Of a stretch of DNA of 24,724 nt, positions 22,291-24,724 are shown in pieces. The notes below the pieces were generated by a model, which saw only the letters and a list, made by a program, of their open reading frames with translations, did no database searches and was not told the origin of the DNA. The position numbers were made by a program, and so were the translations under genes. The first letter of the stretch is position 1. Every line of letters begins with the position of its first letter. The stretch comes from Gemmatimonadaceae bacterium (GTDB lineage Bacteria > Gemmatimonadota > Gemmatimonadetes > Gemmatimonadales > Gemmatimonadaceae), in contig JANYKY010000266.1 of assembly GCA_025357975.1 (NCBI GenBank), forward strand, positions 1-24,724, given 5' to 3'.

Positions 22291-23394
22291 TCACGCCGCG
22301 AGAATTGGCAGGGTGCTTCGAACTGGTCTCGCCGCTGACTCGATGAAGCCGCCGCCAAGAACCCGATCGCCGTCGTAGAGAACGATCGACTGCCCGGGAG
22401 TAATTGCCGACACGGGCTCGTCGAGCGCGATCTCGATCTCATCGTGGTCACGACGAATCAGCTCGCCGGCGGCAAGCGCCGATCGATGCCGGACACGTAC
22501 GGTGACATTTGCTCCGACCTCGGGCCGATCACTCAGCCAGTTAACCTCTCGCGCGATGACGCCGCTGCCGAGGAGCTCTTCTCGCGGCCCGATCACGACC
22601 GCGCGGTCGTGCGGCCTGATTCCCACGACGTACATCGGGATTCGAAAACCGCCGGGCACACCTCGGCGCTGGCCGATCGTGTATCGTGCGAAGCCCTCAT
22701 GTTCTCCGACACTTCGTCCGTCGGAAGTAATGATCGGACCGCGAGAAAGCGCCGGTGCGTCGGGAGCAAGTCGCTGCCGAAGGATCTTCATGTAATCCCC
22801 ATCAGGCACAAAGCAGATCTCCTGGCTCTCCGGCTTCTCGGCCACGACTGACAATCCGAGGTTTCGGGCAATGGCGCGAGTCTCTGCCTTTGTCGAGTCG
22901 CCGACCGGAAGAAGCATCCGTGACAACACCGATCGATCGATACCCCACAGGAAATAAGTCTGGTCCTTGTTATCGTCGGCGCCGCGCTTGAGCTCGCCGT
23001 TTGCAACACGAGCGTAGTGACCAGTGGCAATCCACCGCGCGTCGATCGAATCGGCCTTGTGGACGAGGTCGCGAAACTTGGTGAACGTGTTGCAGCGAAC
23101 GCACGGGATCGGCGTTCGTCCGCGCGAATACTCACTCACGAAGTCGTCGATCACGTCGTGTCCAAACCTGGTCTCGAGATTGATGACGTAATGAGGAACG
23201 CCAAGCGTCTCGCAGACTCTGCGCGCATCGTTGACCGAATCGAGAGAGCAGCACGGACGATCGGGAACGTCGTCGCCGTGACAGAACAGCTTCATCGTCG
23301 CGCCGACGACGTCGTAGCCCTGCTCGACGAGCAAGGCCGCGGCGACAGACGAGTCGACGCCGCCGGACATCGCCACCAGTACTCGTTCCTTCAT
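22291..23394 (-). CDS. mnmA: tRNA-specific 2-thiouridylase MnmA
   Basis: Puts sulfur on C2 of the wobble uridine (U34) in tRNAs for Lys, Glu and Gln, using ATP and sulfur passed from a cysteine desulfurase. The 367-residue product has the PP-loop AMSGGVDSS (8-16), the conserved PCVRCNTFTKF with the nucleophile Cys101, and the second catalytic cysteine Cys194 in ESQEICFVPDGDY. Central GHYARV and the RNA-binding C-terminal part (GPREELLGSGVIAREVNWLS) are intact. The ATG at 23394 begins the conserved sequence; an in-frame ATG at 23436 overlaps the upstream gene. It lies seven bases after the stop of the cysteine desulfurase, the expected sulfur donor. Confidence 0.95.
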   Translation of the reverse strand: MKERVLVAMSGGVDSSVAAALLVEQGYDVVGATMKLFCHGDDVPDRPCCSLDSVNDARRVCETLGVPHYVINLETRFGHDVIDDFVSEYSRGRTPIPCVRCNTFTKFRDLVHKADSIDARWIATGHYARVANGELKRGADDNKDQTYFLWGIDRSVLSRMLLPVGDSTKAETRAIARNLGLSVVAEKPESQEICFVPDGDYMKILRQRLAPDAPALSRGPIITSDGRSVGEHEGFARYTIGQRRGVPGGFRIPMYVVGIRPHDRAVVIGPREELLGSGVIAREVNWLSDRPEVGANVTVRVRHRSALAAGELIRRDHDEIEIALDEPVSAITPGQSIVLYDGDRVLGGGFIESAARPVRSTLPILAA

Positions 23395-23401
23395 CGCACT
23401 G

Positions 23402-24565
23402 TCACTCGGCGTTCTGCAGCGCGCGGGCTTTCTCAACGAGCGCGGGAAAGATGTCTGCGACCCGGTCGATGCATTCGTCGGTGGTTAGCGACCCGAAGCT
23501 CATGCGAATTGCGGCCGATGCGAGCTCGGGCTTCACACCCATCGCGACGAGAACGTGGGACGGCGAAATGCTGCCGCTCTGACACGCAGAGCCGCCTGAT
23601 GCGGCGATTCCCTTCAGATCGAGCGCCATCAACAGTGATTCGCTGTCGGTGCCGGGCACAGACACGTTGAGAACATGAGGCGCACGCATTGCACCGCGAC
23701 CGTGTATAACCGCGTCCGGAATGCGCGCGAGAATCACCGCTTCGAGACGGTCCCTCATGGCTTCCAGCCGCTTGCCCTCCACCTCATGCTCGGCGAGCGT
23801 CAACTCGGCCGCCGTCGCGAGGCCCACAGCAGAAGCGACGTTCTCAGTTCCGGGACGGCGCCCGCGATCCTGCGTTCCACCGTGCATGAGAGGCTGAAGC
23901 TGCGTGCCTCGCCGGATGTACAAGGCGCCGATCCCCTTCGGCGCTCCGATCTTGTGGCCGGAGATCGACAGCAGGTCGAAGGCCTGCGTGCCGGCGTCGA
24001 TGTGAACTTTTCCGAAGGCCTGCACCGCATCTGTGTGCATTACTGCTCCCGCCGCTTTCGCTTTCACGGAAAGCTCCGGGATGGACTGAATTGTCCCGAT
24101 CTCGTTATTCACCCACATCACGGAGCAAACGGCGACGGTGTCGTTGACGAGCGAGTCGAAAGACGCGTCGACAACCCTTCCGTCTGCGTCTATCTCGAGA
24201 AAATGCTCCTCGGCGCCCTCACACGCAGCCTGATGAACGGCGCCCAGTATGGCCTTGTGCTCGATGGGAGTCGTGACGACCGCACGCCGGCCAGCGGCGC
24301 GCGCGGTGCGCCATGCACCGAGAATGGCGAGGTTGTCGCCTTCAGTGCCGCCCGATGTAAAACAGACCTCGTCCGCGCGTGCTCCAAGACATGTTGCAAC
24401 GCGCTCGCGCGCCTCGTCGAGCGCGGCTCGCGCTTCGCGCCCCCATCGATGCGTGCTGGACGGGTTTCCGAAGCGAGGGCCAAAGAACGGCTTCATCGCC
24501 TCGAATACCTCCGCGCGGACCGGAGTTGTTGCGGCATGATCGAGATAGATTGGCGGCGGCTTCAC
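23402..24565 (-). CDS. Cysteine desulfurase (IscS/NifS family)
   Basis: A PLP enzyme that takes sulfur from L-cysteine, leaving alanine and an enzyme persulfide. The 387-residue product has IYLDHAATTP (6-15), TSGGTEGDNLA with the phosphate-binding turn, His103 (IEHKA), Asp179 in HTDAVQ, the PLP lysine Lys205 in SISGHKIGAPKG, the NVSVPG strand, and the loop with catalytic Cys328 (SGGSACQSGS). The ACQSG loop and length fit the group I IscS/NifS enzymes. The start is GTG at 24565 (MKPPPIYLDH); no ribosome site is clear. With mnmA directly downstream and no Fe-S scaffold gene nearby, its main local role is probably tRNA thiolation, although a general Fe-S role is possible. Confidence 0.93.
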   Translation of the reverse strand: MKPPPIYLDHAATTPVRAEVFEAMKPFFGPRFGNPSSTHRWGREARAALDEARERVATCLGARADEVCFTSGGTEGDNLAILGAWRTARAAGRRAVVTTPIEHKAILGAVHQAACEGAEEHFLEIDADGRVVDASFDSLVNDTVAVCSVMWVNNEIGTIQSIPELSVKAKAAGAVMHTDAVQAFGKVHIDAGTQAFDLLSISGHKIGAPKGIGALYIRRGTQLQPLMHGGTQDRGRRPGTENVASAVGLATAAELTLAEHEVEGKRLEAMRDRLEAVILARIPDAVIHGRGAMRAPHVLNVSVPGTDSESLLMALDLKGIAASGGSACQSGSISPSHVLVAMGVKPELASAAIRMSFGSLTTDECIDRVADIFPALVEKARALQNAE

Positions 24566-24614
24566 CCATAAAAGTTAAACGCGGGCGGGTTTAGCGGCGA
24601 GAGCATGTCACGAT

Positions 24615-24650
24615 CCGAAACCGAAACCGAAACCGAAACCGAAACCGCAA
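24615..24650. repeat. Hexanucleotide tandem repeat (CCGAAA)5 plus variant
   Basis: Five perfect copies of CCGAAA (24615-24644) are followed by a variant CCGCAA. The array lies in the gene-free stretch upstream of the cysteine desulfurase start. Translating it in phase would give alternating Pro/Glu/Lys or Thr-type repeats, but no supported gene covers it. Confidence 0.9.
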
Positions 24651-24658
24651 GCCAACGG

Positions 24659-24686
24659 CTCACCGCTCACCGCTCACCGCTCACCG
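24659..24686. repeat. Heptanucleotide tandem repeat (CTCACCG)4
   Basis: Four perfect copies of CTCACCG. They follow the CCGAAA array by eight bases and are followed by degenerate C/T-rich sequence (TCCCGTGTCCGCTTCCCGTT) up to the window edge. With the GTGGCTT array at the window start this suggests a genome in which short heptamer arrays collect between genes. The rest of 24566-24724 holds no gene or clear promoter that I can support. Confidence 0.9.
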
Positions 24687-24724
24687 CCGTCTGTATCCCG
24701 TGTCCGCTTCCCGTTTCCTGTTAT

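Noticed and set aside
1..24724. Transfer RNA, ribosomal RNA, insertion sequence or phage genes
   Set aside because: No cloverleaf, transposase motif, terminal inverted repeat pair or phage gene was recognised on either strand.

Overview
The window is a 24.7 kb piece of bacterial chromosome with moderately high GC, many GTG starts and dense, often overlapping genes. The content fits a Gram-negative-type, free-living bacterium. Several traits resemble Gemmatimonadota: an orphan TonB-plug-like lipoprotein, a secreted protein with 29-residue GY..L..L.ELRDHGVT repeats, a roadblock/MglA pair behind recR, and short heptamer repeats between genes. That assignment is an inference from gene style; there is no rRNA or other taxonomic marker here.

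Layout. (1) 1-1680, minus strand: a strong bidirectional terminator, a glycine-zipper lipoprotein with a sigma-54-like promoter, and a secreted 29-residue-repeat protein. (2) 1830-2424, plus strand: two small proteins of unknown function, one a lipoprotein resembling an isolated TonB plug. (3) 2512-8954, plus: a central carbon block of transaldolase, pyruvate kinase, a PhnP-like metallo-beta-lactamase hydrolase, glucose-6-phosphate isomerase and, after a 298-bp leader with a long inverted repeat, an enlarged class II aldolase. (4) 8947-12491, plus: a minimal histidine-phosphoacceptor protein coupled to an NtrC-type sigma-54 activator, then a YtxH-like protein, a YihY/BrkB membrane protein and a small lipoprotein closed by a terminator. 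(5) 12563-18460, plus: SRP RNA, dnaX, ybaB and recR in the order known from Bacillus, followed by a small membrane protein, a roadblock protein, an MglA-type GTPase, a CDP-alcohol phosphatidyltransferase and cinA. (6) 18491-20981, plus: grpE, dnaJ and an M23 peptidase. (7) 20950-24565, minus: a cysteine desulfurase and MnmA (the sulfur donor and enzyme pair for tRNA 2-thiouridine), then an ECF sigma factor overlapping its membrane anti-sigma factor. (8) 24566-24724: short tandem repeats with no gene.

Most of the window is housekeeping. The less ordinary points are the histidine-phosphoacceptor/NtrC pair, whose activator carries GAFTGS in place of GAFTGA; the sigma-54-like promoter on an envelope lipoprotein gene; the anti-sigma factor with a secretin-N-domain-like periplasmic part; the roughly 30-residue insertion in the MglA-like GTPase; the structured leader in front of the aldolase; and the M23 gene, whose membrane segment lies upstream of any usual start codon. 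I see no mobile element, CRISPR array, tRNA or rRNA.
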